A DNA stretch of 64,000 nucleotides from Cryptomeria japonica (Eukaryota > Streptophyta > Pinopsida > Cupressales > Cupressaceae), in contig NC_081406.1 of assembly GCF_030272615.1 (NCBI RefSeq), positions 109,937,283-110,001,282 of the forward strand, read 5' to 3'. The stretch's first letter is position 1. Each line of letters opens with the position of its first letter. The notes beneath the pieces are model-generated. The model was not told where the DNA came from, did not search any database, and worked only from the letters and a program-made list of their open reading frames with translations. Both the position numbers and the translations under genes were made by a program. Of the stretch, positions 46,578 through 58,060 are shown one piece after another.

Positions 46578-48723
46578 ATTAGTAGTCAGTTTATAGGTAT
46601 TTATAATTATACTACAATTCTTGAGTCATATTACAATTTCAATTTGCAAAATTGCAATACTATAGTTGTCATTGATGATTTTTGATATTGTATTCCTTGA
46701 ATTTGTCAATCAGAAGTAGAATGGATACTTATTTCATATTTTTAATTGTGAATTTGAATTATTACTAAACAATTGAATTATTAGTAAATTCGTATTTGGT
46801 TCCACATTATGTAACATGTTGAACATGAAATGCAACAAATTTGTGTCACAAGATCAATAAAATTATTCATATTGCATAACTGTTACTGCTAGAACCTTTC
46901 TACTGTTCTACATTAAATGCTTAAAATGATGTTCATGGCGATTAGGGTTTTGTGTTTGTTTTTTTGTCTTAGTTGGCTAGTAAACCGAAGTTGTCATGCG
47001 TTGAAAATCTAAGTTGTCCTCTATTTATTTTTCCATGTCAACGTCAAGTGTGGTCAAACAGTTGGTCATACATGTTTAATGGTTATCGCTAGCTCGCAGG
47101 TCCTTTATCATCAAGTCAGTTTAAGTTGCGAGCTTGCGAGTGTTGGGAGATTTTAGTTGTCGCTAGCTTGCAAGATGTTTTGCATTTGACCATTTTATGT
47201 TGTGAGGTTGCGACTGGGTGTGATTTTATGTTGTCGCATGGTCACGAGGTGTTCATGGTTAAGTAATTTTAATTTGCGATCATGCGATGTAGTTGGTATC
47301 GCAGCTTAGTTGGTTTCGTCGCTTGCTCCCAGGTTTTGAAGTTGTTTAGCATTTTAAGTTGTGATCTGGTGACAGGTAAGTTTTGGTCTAATTTTATGGT
47401 CATTGCATGCTCGTGGGTTTGTAAGTCTTAAGTAAAAAAGTGTTGCGAGCATGCGATGGTGGTTAAGTTCCTTGTTATCGTGGGATCGCAAGGGTTTAAG
47501 TCAAGTTAAGTTTCGAGTTGCGAGCTTGCGATGAAATAAGTTATTTTGTTAGATCAACGGCTATCGCTCACTTGCGAGATTCTATGAGGATTCATAAAAG
47601 GGGTTGCGAGCTTGCGATTATGAGGATTTGGTACCATTGTTGCTAACTCGCCAGTTCCTTTCCTGATTGTTATAACTGGTTGAGAGTGTGCAATTAAAGA
47701 TGGGGATTGACATGTGGACTTGTTTGTCGGGTTCTGTAAAAGTTTTGACACGATTGAGCTGAGATTTTGATATTTGTACAATTGCATTAATGCATTCTAT
47801 CAATTTAATTGAATTAATGCCACACTAGCTAGTTCATGCAAGTGTGGCAGTTAATGAGACTTGGTCACTTGAGAGAAGTGACGACGCCCAAATACCATTT
47901 TATGTTGCGAGGTTGCGACTGGGTGTGATTTTATGTTATCGCAAGGTTGTGAGGTGTTCGTGGTTAAGTCATTTTAATTTGCGATCATGTGATGTGGTTA
48001 AGTCGCTTGCTCGCAGGTTTTGAAGTTGTTTAGCATTTTAAGTTGTGATCTAGCAACAGGTAAGTTTTGGTTTGATTTTGTGGTCATCGCATGCTCGCGG
48101 GTTTGTAAGTCTTAAGTCAAAAAGTGTTGCAAGCATGCGAAGGTGGTTAAGTGTCTTGTTGTCACGAGATCGCAAGGGTTTCAGTCAAGTTAAGTTTCTA
48201 GTTGCGAGCTTGCGATGAAATAAGTTGTTTTGTTAGATCAACGGTTGTTGCTCACTCGCGAGATTCTTTGAGGATTCATAAAAGGGGTTGCGAGCTTGCG
48301 ATTAAGAGGATTTGGTAGCATTGTCGCTAACACGTGGACTTGTTTGCCAGGTTCTGTAAAAGTTTTGAATGCCAATCGCCAATCAAATAGAAGGGCATGA
48401 ATTCAAATTTCGCTCGAGTACTTCAGTTTGAAGTTTGAATTAATGTCATTATGCCACAGTAGCTACTAGCTAGTTCATGCAAGTGTGGCAATTAATGAGA
48501 CTTGAGACTTGAGAGAAGTGATGACGCCCAAAATTCAAATAGTAAATACCATAAATTGCATGATCGAGCTAAGGTTTTGTATAACTACATTAATGCATTC
48601 TATCTCCGAGGTAATCTAGTGAATTGAGCTCTGCAACAACGTTGGAGAATTCAAAGTGTTGGGTGTGAGAAAATTTCAGAAAATTGGTTAAGTTTTTCTC
48701 TTGCAGCTAAAATTAGCCAGGCG
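46578..48723. repeat. Spacer between the two hAT genes: tandem duplication rich in TTGCGAGC
   Basis: 46578-47040 is plain AT-rich sequence with two AATAAA-like sites near 46855. From 47040 on, motifs such as TTGCGAGCTTGCGAT, TTGCGAGGTTGCGAC and CACTCGCGAGATTC recur more than fifteen times. 47190-47895 and 47896-48535 are two copies of one ~0.7-kb unit, matching almost throughout except for an indel near their ends (CAAGTGTGGCARTTAATGAG closes each). It lies just upstream of the second gene and would contain its promoter. Confidence 0.8.
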
Positions 48724-51700
48724 ATGAGTGGTATTGGAGGTTCTAAGCCCAAGCCCAAGCCCAAGGCCACGACAAGTGGAGCAGGTGGACCTGGAGGTTC
48801 CAAGGCCAGTGCCACTGAGGAAACGATGGTTAAGAAATACAAAGATGAATTTGTAGATTTGATGCCAGGGACTTCTGTTGCTTTGAATACAAATCATTTG
48901 GCATGGAGAGATTTATGGAGCCAATGTAGAAACCCTAACATGCTTAATATGACTGGTTCTGCTCTGTTTCATTATTTTTGGAAAAATAGGGTTAAGGGTG
49001 TCCTGATGTCAAACCCTTGGGATTTAAATATGGTAAAGTTAATTGTGCTAGATGTGTATGTTGATGTGGATTTGATCAAAGAGTTGGGCAAACACTATTG
49101 CCCAGTATCTAGGGTAATCAGAAGAAAGAACCAGTATGCCCTAGTTTCAATTAATAGAGCTAGCTTTGTTGAAGCTTTCCAGATTACTAGTGTTGCATGT
49201 ACAGATATAGATTTGGAGTGGATTGAAAAGGATTATGACAAATACAAAGGTGTTATCAAGAAGCATGCAATGCCCAGATACATGCCTAGGGTGAATAAGA
49301 AGCCAGTTATAATTCCAGAGAGTATCAAACCACCATTTGACATCACACCTTTCCACCATTATATGCATTGTACAATCTATGGATAATGCAGAGTGTTGGG
49401 TTTTGATGGAGATTCAACAATGTCAGCTGAATTACTGATGATGGCTATGGACATTCAACACCCAGATGTTAACAAAGATTATGATTTTGTGAGCTATGTG
49501 GTTGAACACATTCATAATGCTCTAGTTGAAATTTAGAGTGATGCACCCAGCCCTACATTCAAGCATTATTCATTGCTGATGCATTTAATCTTGTTCTATA
49601 ATGTTGAGTTCATGGATAAAGAATTGGAGCTTTTCAAAGAAGAATCCGGTGTCTTAATGCCAATACAAAGATGGACCCAAGTTTGGGACAGTAGTTCTCC
49701 CCATTCTTCTTTCCTTTTCTTTGAAAATTGGATTGTTTCGCCAATTATGGAAATGCTAGGAATAAATAGGGAACGATTGTCAATTAATGTTAGGAGAGTT
49801 TTGAGACCTTACCAGTATGTTCCAAACTAGCCTATTTCACATAAATGGGGGGACTTTTAATTTTTTGATAACTTTACTATGATGAGAGTCTATGGGTGTC
49901 CTCAGCCTCCCCATATTTTACCAAAATTTGTTCCAATTAGGATTGCTTTTATGGAGTTTATCTAGCAATTGACCCTAGTTGAAAAAGAATACCTTGATAA
50001 ACACAGGAAGGGTTCTTTTCTTTCTAGGCTTTGGGTTGCATCTGATTTTACCATTGGTAGGAGTTCCTTTGATGAAGTAAAAAATTTCCTTAAACAATAT
50101 AGGTTGGTTAATGTTGTGTCTAGATTCTGTGATCCAGAACAATTTATTAAAGTCGCAATGCCAAAAATGACACCTTGGGCCACAATAAAGGAGAATGAAC
50201 CATTGGATGATGAAGACGTGGTTAGAAATTTGCTGAGAAAAGATGAAGTACAAGAAAGGAGAAGAAAATGGAAAAATTTGATGAGAGTTGAAGCAGAATT
50301 GTTGGCTGCTGACCCTAGTTTCTCAGGTTTTTGCCCTGATAGCCCGTACCTGGAGAGGATTAACAAAATGTTGAGTTTATATGAAACTCTGATGGAACAA
50401 ATGCCTCAAATTCTAGAAGTGACTTCTCAGCAACAAGACCCCCAAGATGGACATTCTTCACATGGAAAGAGGCCACTTAGTGTGTCTATTGATGATGTAG
50501 AGAGTGGGGATGAAGTTCAATCTACCTGAGTGCCAGCTGCAAAGAAACAAAAAACCACTAAGGTCGGTACAATTGTGAGGAGACACCCTCCTAGATAAAT
50601 TGTTATAGAACAAGGACACTACTTTCATCAAATAAGGACACATCTTAGAGAAGCAAGGTAGAATGAAGAATAGGGAGAAACAAACGAAGCCCTTGCTCAA
50701 GGCTTTGATGAGCGTGTGATGTTGTCAAATGAGTTCATGATAGATGATGACTTTATTAAGTCAAATGAATTTAAAAGTTTTTTGACAAGGTTGAAACAAA
50801 ATCAATTAAAACAAAATCTGATCATAGAGGAAGCAAATGAAGAAAAGAAAGAGGAGATCATCTAGGCACTGCAGGAATATGATCCTGACAGGCAGGAAAT
50901 ATCTGTGGAACAGGCAAGACAATTGATAAAGAGTACTGGTATGATTATGATGCCTGACTGGGTTATCCAGTCTATTTTTATTATTGATTAGATTAGGAAG
51001 CAAGAGGACCCAATGTTTAGAGATAAATTTGAAATTGGAGATGTAATAAGAGGATCAGGATTTAATCCTAAGTCAAAGACACTTGCTTCTTGGTCTTTGG
51101 CCCCTTCCACTCAAAAGCCCCACCTTCTAAATATCCAAGTAGAAAAGAAAGTTGATAGAATGATTTGGAACTTGCAGAACACAACTGACACAGAGATTGC
51201 CTCATCTTTTACTCAAGTTTTTTTCATGAATTTATCAAAAACAGAGGATTTGTCAAGAAGATACACATAAACATATACCCAATTGATTGCATTGTCTAAA
51301 AAATATGAAGAGACACTGATGAAGAAGGGCGCTCTAGAGGAAGAGTTAGTGGTTTTGAAAGAAAAAATTGCAAATGAGCCCCCTCCAATATAGATTACAG
51401 AACAAGTACAAGAAATACCAGCTGATGTGACAGCAAAAATGGAGAAATACACAAGGAAAATTGAAAAGCTTGAAAATGAACAAAATGTCAAGGTTATCTC
51501 TATTATGTCAGGAATTCTGAAACACAGGATTAGTGTATTGAAAGACAAATTGATGGTTGTGCATGATATGCACATTTCTTTGAAAGAGGCAAGCAAAACA
51601 TCCTCTGAGGCTGTCACTTTTCTTGGACCTTTGTTCAATGTTTGGTCAGGAAGAAGCAGATTAATGGATAAGTTAGATACTGCAATGATGTATAGTGACG

Positions 51701-52182
51701 AGTTCCCTCCCAAGATCACTGACACTAAAGACATGGTGGAGGTAATGAATACAGCTTATGCATTTTTCACAGGGAAGGATCTGCTTATAAATGAAAAATT
51801 GTAGACATTTGGGGAAGGTTTTAATAAATTGGTGCCTTCAATTTATGGTAGTAATGGAGATTTGAAATTAGTTTCTGATTGGACCAGTGAATTTGATTTG
51901 ATTCTGGAGCAAGAAGAAATAATCAAGCATGTAAATGAATAGGTTGATGCTAATTTCCTTAACGGTCTGCTTGATTCACTGGTCAAGGTTGAGGTTGACC
52001 ATGCAAAGTTTATTGTTGAGTCCAGGGCAGTTACAGATGCCAGATGGACAGATTTAGTTGCAAAGTTGGAAGAGGTAAAGGCATTCAGTTGGCCAAAAGA
52101 CAAAGAGGTGGACAGGTGGCAAGCCATGCTAAAGCCAAAGAAGAAATTTCAGGTTGAGGTTGCTACCCAAGATTCCTCATAG
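48724..52182 (+). pseudogene. Second gene of the giant hAT: 1,153-codon protein of unknown family
   Basis: One frame, without any shift, from ATG 48724 to TAG 52180 (TAA follows at 52183), carrying 15 internal stops: 10 TAG, 4 TAA, 1 TGA. Residues 1-30 are Gly/Ser/Pro/Lys-rich (SKPKPKPKA). Residues about 40-580 look globular, with boxes such as HLAWRDLWSQCRNPNMLNMTG, INRASFVEAFQI, CRVLGFDGDSTMSAELLMMA and HYSLLMHLILFYNVEF. A basic segment near residue 604 (AAKKQKTTKVG) could be a nuclear signal. Residues about 850-960 are a predicted coiled coil (KKYEETLMKKGALEEELVVL). I recognise no enzyme motif or named domain. The start is the first Met and follows a long stretch without coding character. 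Confidence 0.75.
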
Positions 52183-52185
52183 TAA

Positions 52186-54060
52186 TCCTAAGCTTGTTGA
52201 ATCCTCAGGTTGAGGTTGCCACTTTTATTGATCAATGATGTTGAACTTGAAAACTCTTATATTAATATAGTTATAATAGCTCAACTGTTCAAGAATTTGA
52301 TAAGTGCATAGTTGAATCGCATTGTGAATTTACTTTATGATATCATTATGAATATAATATCAATATCATTTGTAGTTTGAGCAATGTGATCTTCACATAA
52401 TTATCTATGTGTTGAATTTATGTTTTCACTGTGAATTGAATGGTCAAGGGTTTTTCAGTTTACATATGAATTTGGGTTGTGTAACTGTATGTAATGGCCT
52501 TATTCATAATTTTATTCCTATTTATCTACAAATGAATCGTATTGAAGTTTATTATCAGGTTGTCTTGAATTGTAAGTGACTCTATGCCCTAGGATAAGGC
52601 ACTGGTCTGTTGTCTTGATGTTTTACTAATTATGTTGTATAATTGTATTCCTATCTAATAATCTATTGTGGTGTTTAATACTTTCATTCTTAATACTCTT
52701 ATGATTTTATATGCTATTGATGTTTATGTAATATATATGGCGGTGTTCTATGACTATCTATAATCCGCCCACCAATTACAATGAGGTGAATCCTTAATTA
52801 TTTAATATGATTCCAGACTAAAAGAAATTTTGCATTCCTATGCATAATAGGATTAGGAAGCATTAAATGAAAAATTACATACACCATAACAATGCAACAA
52901 ATGAAAAAAATTAAATCTCATGATTCTGATCATTTGAAAGAGATAGAATTATACAAAAAATAAATTTATATATAGACAAAGCTTGACACTAAATGCTTTT
53001 CATTTTCTCTGTAAATGACTATACAATATACAACCTGCTCCCTTCACCTAGAGTCTAGAATCACTACTGGAACCAGAAAAGGAACCCCAATGACTATACA
53101 ACTTGCAAAACTGCTTGAGCCATGCCATTATCACCCTAATGCCTTCATTTCGGATGGAATGTGAGATGTTACGTTCTATCCAAGTCCAACAGATCGTTTC
53201 CAAATTGAGGAGGAGGCCTTCATGCCCACAATCAAGGAAAGTGAAAACAGGAGCTTTAGGGTAAATGTAATCTGTTGGGGGGGGGGGTGTTGCAGCTTCC
53301 ATGTCATCACAAAGATGACTGGCTGCCACTCCCCACCCAAACAAATCCTTCTTTCATTCCTCTGTGGGCTCCTTCTTCAAACCCCTTGCCATCCTATGGT
53401 AGAGTAGAAGTAGAGGATGTGCCATGCTTGGCCCTTCTTGACAAAAAAGGATTTCACACCCCCTCTGGCAATCCTTCTCACTTTTACAACCCCTCTAACA
53501 ATAAACAAACTCACACAGAAGAAAACAAAAAAACACCCATCCGGTATCACAAAGCACACAACAAGTACAACTCCATGCACGATCCTGCTCAAACATCATC
53601 TTCCTTTCTGAGGAAAAAAACCACTCTCAGAAAATGAAAAAGGTTTATTTTCTCTTCTACCAATTAAGTCACCACTCCATTGTATTTATAACATTTTCAC
53701 ACTTCATTTGTTGATGCTCATTCTGCATTCACGTGAAAAATTATCATTTTGGTGGTTTTCAACATGACTGTAGACTCTAGATTCCTAGAAGTCATCATCA
53801 TGCCTATCAAATCCACTGCATCCTGCTAAGGCTCATCTATTGTGAACGATTTTGTTTTGATTTTATTCCTCCTTGATTGGACAAATTCTGCTTCAAAATC
53901 CCTGACAACAAGCAACCTGAGCTCTTATTTCTCAGAGAAATCCGTGATCTCCCATCTCTAACTCAGAAGCTATCAAATCCTTTTATGCCTCTGATACCGT
54001 CGTCCTCGCTTGTCTAATCAACATCGACTCAAGAGAAACCTTCAAACCAGTCCCTCAGGA
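52186..54060. other. Downstream part of giant hAT, possible captured fragment at 53040-53640
   Basis: 52186-52980 is AT-rich, probably the 3' untranslated region of the second gene. 53040-53640 differs in composition: less AT-rich, with a G-run of about 12 at 53276 and a minus-strand frame of 98 codons (53048-53344) that includes NLETICWTWIERNISHSIRN. I cannot identify it; it may be a piece of host gene carried by the transposon or chance. Nothing else was recognised up to 54060. Confidence 0.4.
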
Positions 54061-54969
54061 ACGAGTCAACATCCAAGCCTTAAAAATTTTAGGTGCGAGC
54101 TAGTGACCAGATAGTTTGTGGTTAAGTTTTATGGTTATCACCAACTCGCGAGGTAAAATGTCTGAAGACGTGATCAATTCGTGAGTTGGTGACAAGTTGG
54201 TTTGGGTTTACATTGCGAGGTCTCTAGCTTTTTGGGTGTTAGTGTTTTATGTTACCGAGCTGGAGATTGTTAGTGAAATTGCTTTGGTTGCGAGGTCTCA
54301 AGTTGGTCTGAGATAAATACTTTTATGTTGGCGAGTACACGACAAGGGTTAAAGTTTTTAAGTTACCACTATCTCCAAGTTGCTATGGTGATGAGGACTT
54401 AACATTTGTGGTCGAGAATTGGCGAGTGCCAGTTTAGTTTCCCTCAGTTGCTAGATCTGAGGTTAAGAAGGCTTAGCATTTTCAGCTTGCGAGTTGGAGA
54501 TAAAGAGAGTTGACGACTGTGAGAGGTAGAGAGTTGACGACTGTGTGCCACGTGTTTTAATTACTTAAAGTTAATATCTTAAAATCACCAAAATTTTATT
54601 TTTATGGTTTGAAAATAGCTTGAAATCGCCAATATTTTATTTTTAGGGTTTGAAAATAGCATGAAATCGCCAATATTTTATTTTTATGGTTTGAAAATAG
54701 GTTGAAATCGCCAAGGCAAATATTTTTCTGGTTTTAAGAACATTACCATTCACCCATGTAATTATTTTTTGGGTTTTAAAAATAGTACAATTCGCTAGGA
54801 TTTTTCACAAACTTTGAGCGATCACGGCTAATTCGCCAATGGAGATTATTATTTTTCTCTGTAAACCTCAAAAATTCGCTAGTAAAATTAAAATTTTCCT
54901 CGGAATTATACAACTTTCGCTAGGTTTTTACTCCTTGTCCAAGGGGGGGGTTTCTTAAAGTTTTCCCTG
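54060..54969. repeat. Right subterminal region of giant hAT
   Basis: 54080-54560 carries GCGAG-type motifs like those of 47040-48330 (ACTCGCGAGGTAAAATG, TTGCGAGGTC, TTGCGAGTTGG). 54580-54712 is a tandem array of 2.6 copies of a 51-bp unit with GAAATCGCCAATATTTTATT. 54780-54930 has TTCGCTAGGATTT, AATTCGCCAATGG, AATTCGCTAG and TTTCGCTAGG. The CGCCAAT/CGCTAG motifs match those of the left end, supporting 43034 and 54969 as the two ends of one element. Confidence 0.75.
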
Positions 54970-54977
54970 TTTCTGGT
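54970..54977. other. Target-site duplication of giant hAT, right copy
   Basis: TTTCTGGT, identical to 43026-43033; the LTR of F resumes directly after it. Confidence 0.93.
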
Positions 54978-55169
54978 TCTTGTAAACAAAATTTACAATA
55001 TCGCAGGTTCTCACTTAGGTGTTGTCATCCGAATCCATAATTCGGATTAGTGGTATCAAATAAAGTTCTCTCATGTATGTCATATCACACATGATCAACA
55101 TATCAAATATTGGGGTTGGAAACAAGGAATCCTTCAGACTACCTTCCTTTGAGATGCACACGATCGCAG

Positions 55170-56130
55170 ATGGCTAAGTTGTAGACCGACGATGACATTA
55201 AAGAATTAGTTGCAGATGCACTAACAAAGCAACATGAAGAAATGATGGAGCAGTTCAAGCAAATGCTGGAAAGTCGTGGGTCACAAGAAAACCCACCATT
55301 CACAAGGTATACACCATTCAAGGTGCAAGTGAATTTCGATATACCCACATTTCAAGGAAAGATCAATGCAGATGCTATTGATGATTGGATTTCAAAATTG
55401 GAAAGATATTTTTTTGTGAATCAGTTTTCAGATGAAGAGAAGATAACTTTCACTCTCCTCAAAGCTAAAAATCATGTGAAAGATTCATGGGAAGCAAAGT
55501 TAGCATCCAAGGCAGCAGAAAATGGCAGCACTTTTATTTTTGATCAAAAACCCTTATGGGGAGAATTCATGGAGCACATAAAGGAAGAATATTTTCCTAT
55601 TGATACATATGAACAAAAATATATGTAGTGGCAATTGCTTTGACAGAAGAAGGACCAAACTATTCAAGAATAAATATACTGATATGTTTCATGCCTTAGC
55701 AACAAAGCTTGGCATCAAAGATTGTGAGAAGCACCGAGTTTTGAAATATCAAAGTGGACTCCACAGGTACATCCAAACTGAAATGGAATTCCTGAACATA
55801 GAGACTTTACCTAGTGCATATAAATTTGCTACCAAAATTGAGGAGAAATTCAAACAGAAAGGAAGGAGGGATAATTTCGCAAACAACAGATGGAAGGGTG
55901 AAGGTGGAAAAACTACATGGAAACAAACCTCTGAGAACCCTTCTCCCAATTCACCAACAAAAAAGACATGGAGTATGAAGAAGACACAAGAAAATGGTAT
56001 GTGGTGTGAATTCCATAAGAGTCCCTCGCATAATACAAAAGATTGCAGAACCATAAAAAGATTAATGATGGAGATGCATGAAGACAAGGCAAAATCTAAG
56101 GTGGCAGAAAATTGCATAGAAGGAAATCAT
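55170..56130 (+). pseudogene. Ty3/Gypsy gag (element F)
   Basis: Starts with ATG 55170 (MAKL, then a TAG at 55182) and is open from 55242 to 55628. The capsid region has FDIPTFQGKINADAIDDWIS, ERYFFVNQFSDEEKITFTLL and EEYFPIDTYEQKYM. After TAG 55626 and a TGA the frame shifts near 55665. It continues at 55675 (YTDMFHALATKLGIKD) in the frame open to 56496. The zinc knuckle is CEFHKSPSHNTKDC, the C-X2-H-X4-H-X4-C form seen in some plant Gypsy gags. Gag would form the cytoplasmic particle around element RNA. Confidence 0.88.
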
Positions 56131-56660
56131 GAACAGGTCATTGAGGTTGATCCATATGCCACGGTAGCTACTACAAGGATATTGCCTCAGGAGGATGAGG
56201 AGAGATTGTTCCATTCACAAATGTGGGTCGGAGGAAAAGCCCTGCACTTTATCGTTGATAGCGGAAGTCAAAATAACCTAATATCAGTAGAGACTATGAA
56301 GAGACTGAATCTAAAACCAATAACCCACCCGCAACCCTATTCAATGGGATGGGTTAGTCAAGGAAGAGATATCCAGGGGCACCAGCAGTGTCGCCTTTCA
56401 TACTCCATAAAGCCTTTCAAAGATGAGGTAATCTGTGATGTGGCTCCCTTAGATATTTGTGATGTTCTATTGGGACAACCATATATGTACCAGTGACATG
56501 GTGTTTATGAGTCTCGGCCTCACAACGTGACCATCAAATTAGGTGAGCAGAAGTACCGAATACCAGAGGTAAGCCATGCATACACTACCTCTTTGATTAG
56601 TGCCAAACAATGTAAGAGGTTGGTTGCCAAACGGGAACATTCATTTTATTGATGATTCAT
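56131..56660 (+). pseudogene. Ty3/Gypsy aspartic protease (element F)
   Basis: Same frame as the second half of gag. The active site HFIVDSGSQNNLISVETMKR is intact, and the flap and C-terminal part end with CDVLLGQPYMYQ before a TGA at 56494. The reading then goes on in frame (HGVYESRPHNVTIKLGEQKY) to another stop near 56650. The protease would release gag, RT and integrase from the polyprotein. Confidence 0.87.
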
Positions 56661-56799
56661 TCTGAAGAAGAAAATAAATCAGTTTATAATTCCCATACCA
56701 TCACAAACACCACAACACTGCAGAAAATATCAATGGGTCAAATTTTCATGAATTATGAAAATCTGTTTAAGTTACCAACTGGGGTACCTACACGCTGCC

Positions 56800-57600
56800 A
56801 AGTGAGACATCTATTGATTTAATACCAGGAACTCCATTACCTAATAAACTAGTCTACTGTAGGTCAGTATTAGAGAATAATGAGATTAAGAGGCAAATAC
56901 AAGAATTGATTGAGAAGGGACATATTTGTCCAAGTGCATCAACCTGTAGCAGCCCCATTATTCTAGCAAAGAAAAAGGATGGAACCTAGAGACTTTGTAT
57001 TGACTATAGGGGCTTGAATAAAATTTCAGTCAAAAATAGATATCCACTTCCCCGGATAGATGACCTCTTGGACCAGCTTAGAGAGGTCCGATTCTTCACC
57101 AAAATTGATTTGAAATCAGGGTTCATCAAGTACCAATTGAATAAGCCGATGTGTGGAAGACAACTTTCAAATCTAAAGAGGGATTGTTTGAATGGCTAGT
57201 GATGCCTTTCGGTCTAACAAATGCTTTAGCGACATTCATGAGAATGATGAATGATATACTTAGACCATTCATTGATTCCTTTGTGGTGGTATATCTTGAT
57301 GACATACTCATCTTCAACAAAACTTGGAAGGAACATTTGCAACATGTGGAAAAAATCTTCTCAACCTTACAAGATCATGGGCTTTATGCAAACAAAGAAA
57401 AGTGCTCCTTTGGTATGCAAAGTATCAGATACTTAGGATATGTTATTAACAATGAAGGTGTCCATGTTGATCCAGAGAAGATACAAGTGATTAAGGACTT
57501 GGTCGTCTCCTAGAAATCTCACAGAGTTATGAAGTTTCCTTGGGTTGGCAAACTTTTATCGTAGATTTGTTTTGGGATTTTCCCATCTGTCTTGGCCTCT
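56800..57600 (+). pseudogene. Ty3/Gypsy reverse transcriptase (element F)
   Basis: The RT domain begins near 56880 (IKRQIQELIEKGHICPSAST). KKDGT is followed by a TAG where Trp is normal, then [22 protein letters not shown] and [12 protein letters not shown] one-base shift near 57150 moves to the frame 57151-57513: [16 protein letters not shown] and the catalytic [11 protein letters not shown]. The catalytic Asp residues are preserved, but the shift and stops prevent synthesis. After 57513 the domain continues with another shift (LTELCSFLGLANFYRRF-like segment). Confidence 0.9.
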
Positions 57601-58060
57601 AAATCAGTTATTGAGGGGGGGACACAAGCAAATTTTAAATGGACAAGTGCTCAACAAGAAGCATTTGAGGGGCTAAAACGAAGGTTATGTTCTGCACCAG
57701 TTTTATCTCTTCCTGACCTGCAACAGTCATTTGAAATACAAACAGATGCATCCGAATATGCTGTAGGGGCAGTCCTCGTGCAGCATGGTCATCTAGTTGC
57801 ATATCACAGTCAGACTTTTTTTGATACAATGTGTCGATATGATACTTACGACAAGGAATTGTATGTTATTGTTCAAGCCTGTAAGCAGTGGAAACATTAC
57901 ATTTTGGGTAAGGAGACTGGACCATCCACACAGATCACAAACCCCTTCAATTTTTGCAAACACAAGGGAAGTTGCAGAATGATCAACATCAACGATGGTC
58001 AGCATATCTTCAACAATTTTACCTCAATATTTGCCACAAGAAGGGAAGTACTAACAAAGT
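57600..58060 (+). pseudogene. Ty3/Gypsy RNase H (element F)
   Basis: FKWTSAQQEAFEGLKRRLCS, FEIQTDASEYAVGAVLVQHG (catalytic Asp) and YDTYDKELYVIVQACKQWKH (catalytic Glu). The C-terminal third is shifted: WTIHTDHKPL-like residues are broken near 57930, and QNDQHQRWSAYLQQF continues in the next frame at about 57960. Confidence 0.87.

Larger units (their letters stand above)
43034..54969 (+). mobile_element. Giant two-gene hAT DNA transposon (11.9 kb)
   Basis: An 11,936-bp insertion in the 5' LTR of F. The left end reads CAGAGAGTTTTTTAG and the right end, reversed, CAGGGAAAACTTTAAG: short imperfect inverted repeats beginning CAG, as in many hAT elements. An 8-bp duplication flanks it. It encodes a hAT transposase (43793-46577) and, in the same direction, a second long gene of unknown function (48724-52182). 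Motifs of the form TTCGCCAAT or TTCGCTAG recur in the outer 500 bp at both ends. Autonomous plant hAT elements such as Ac are usually under 5 kb, so this is unusually large. Both genes are interrupted by stops. Confidence 0.88.

Noticed and set aside
47040-48535. CRISPR-like or satellite array
   Set aside because: The repeats are irregularly spaced short motifs within two large tandem copies, inside a eukaryotic transposon; there are no uniform repeats with unique spacers.
48724-52182. Reassigned genetic code (TAG/TAA read as Gln), because many stops lie in one unshifted frame
   Set aside because: Neighbouring elements show the same kind of stops together with frameshifts and lost catalytic residues, and the sequence is clearly nuclear plant transposon DNA with the standard code. 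Transition-type decay explains it more simply.
43034-54969. Two separate nested elements (a 4-kb hAT plus an independent element holding the second gene)
   Set aside because: No second pair of ends or target duplication was found around 46.6-54.0 kb, and the end motifs pair only 43034 with 54969. This remains possible and is listed as the main refutation test.
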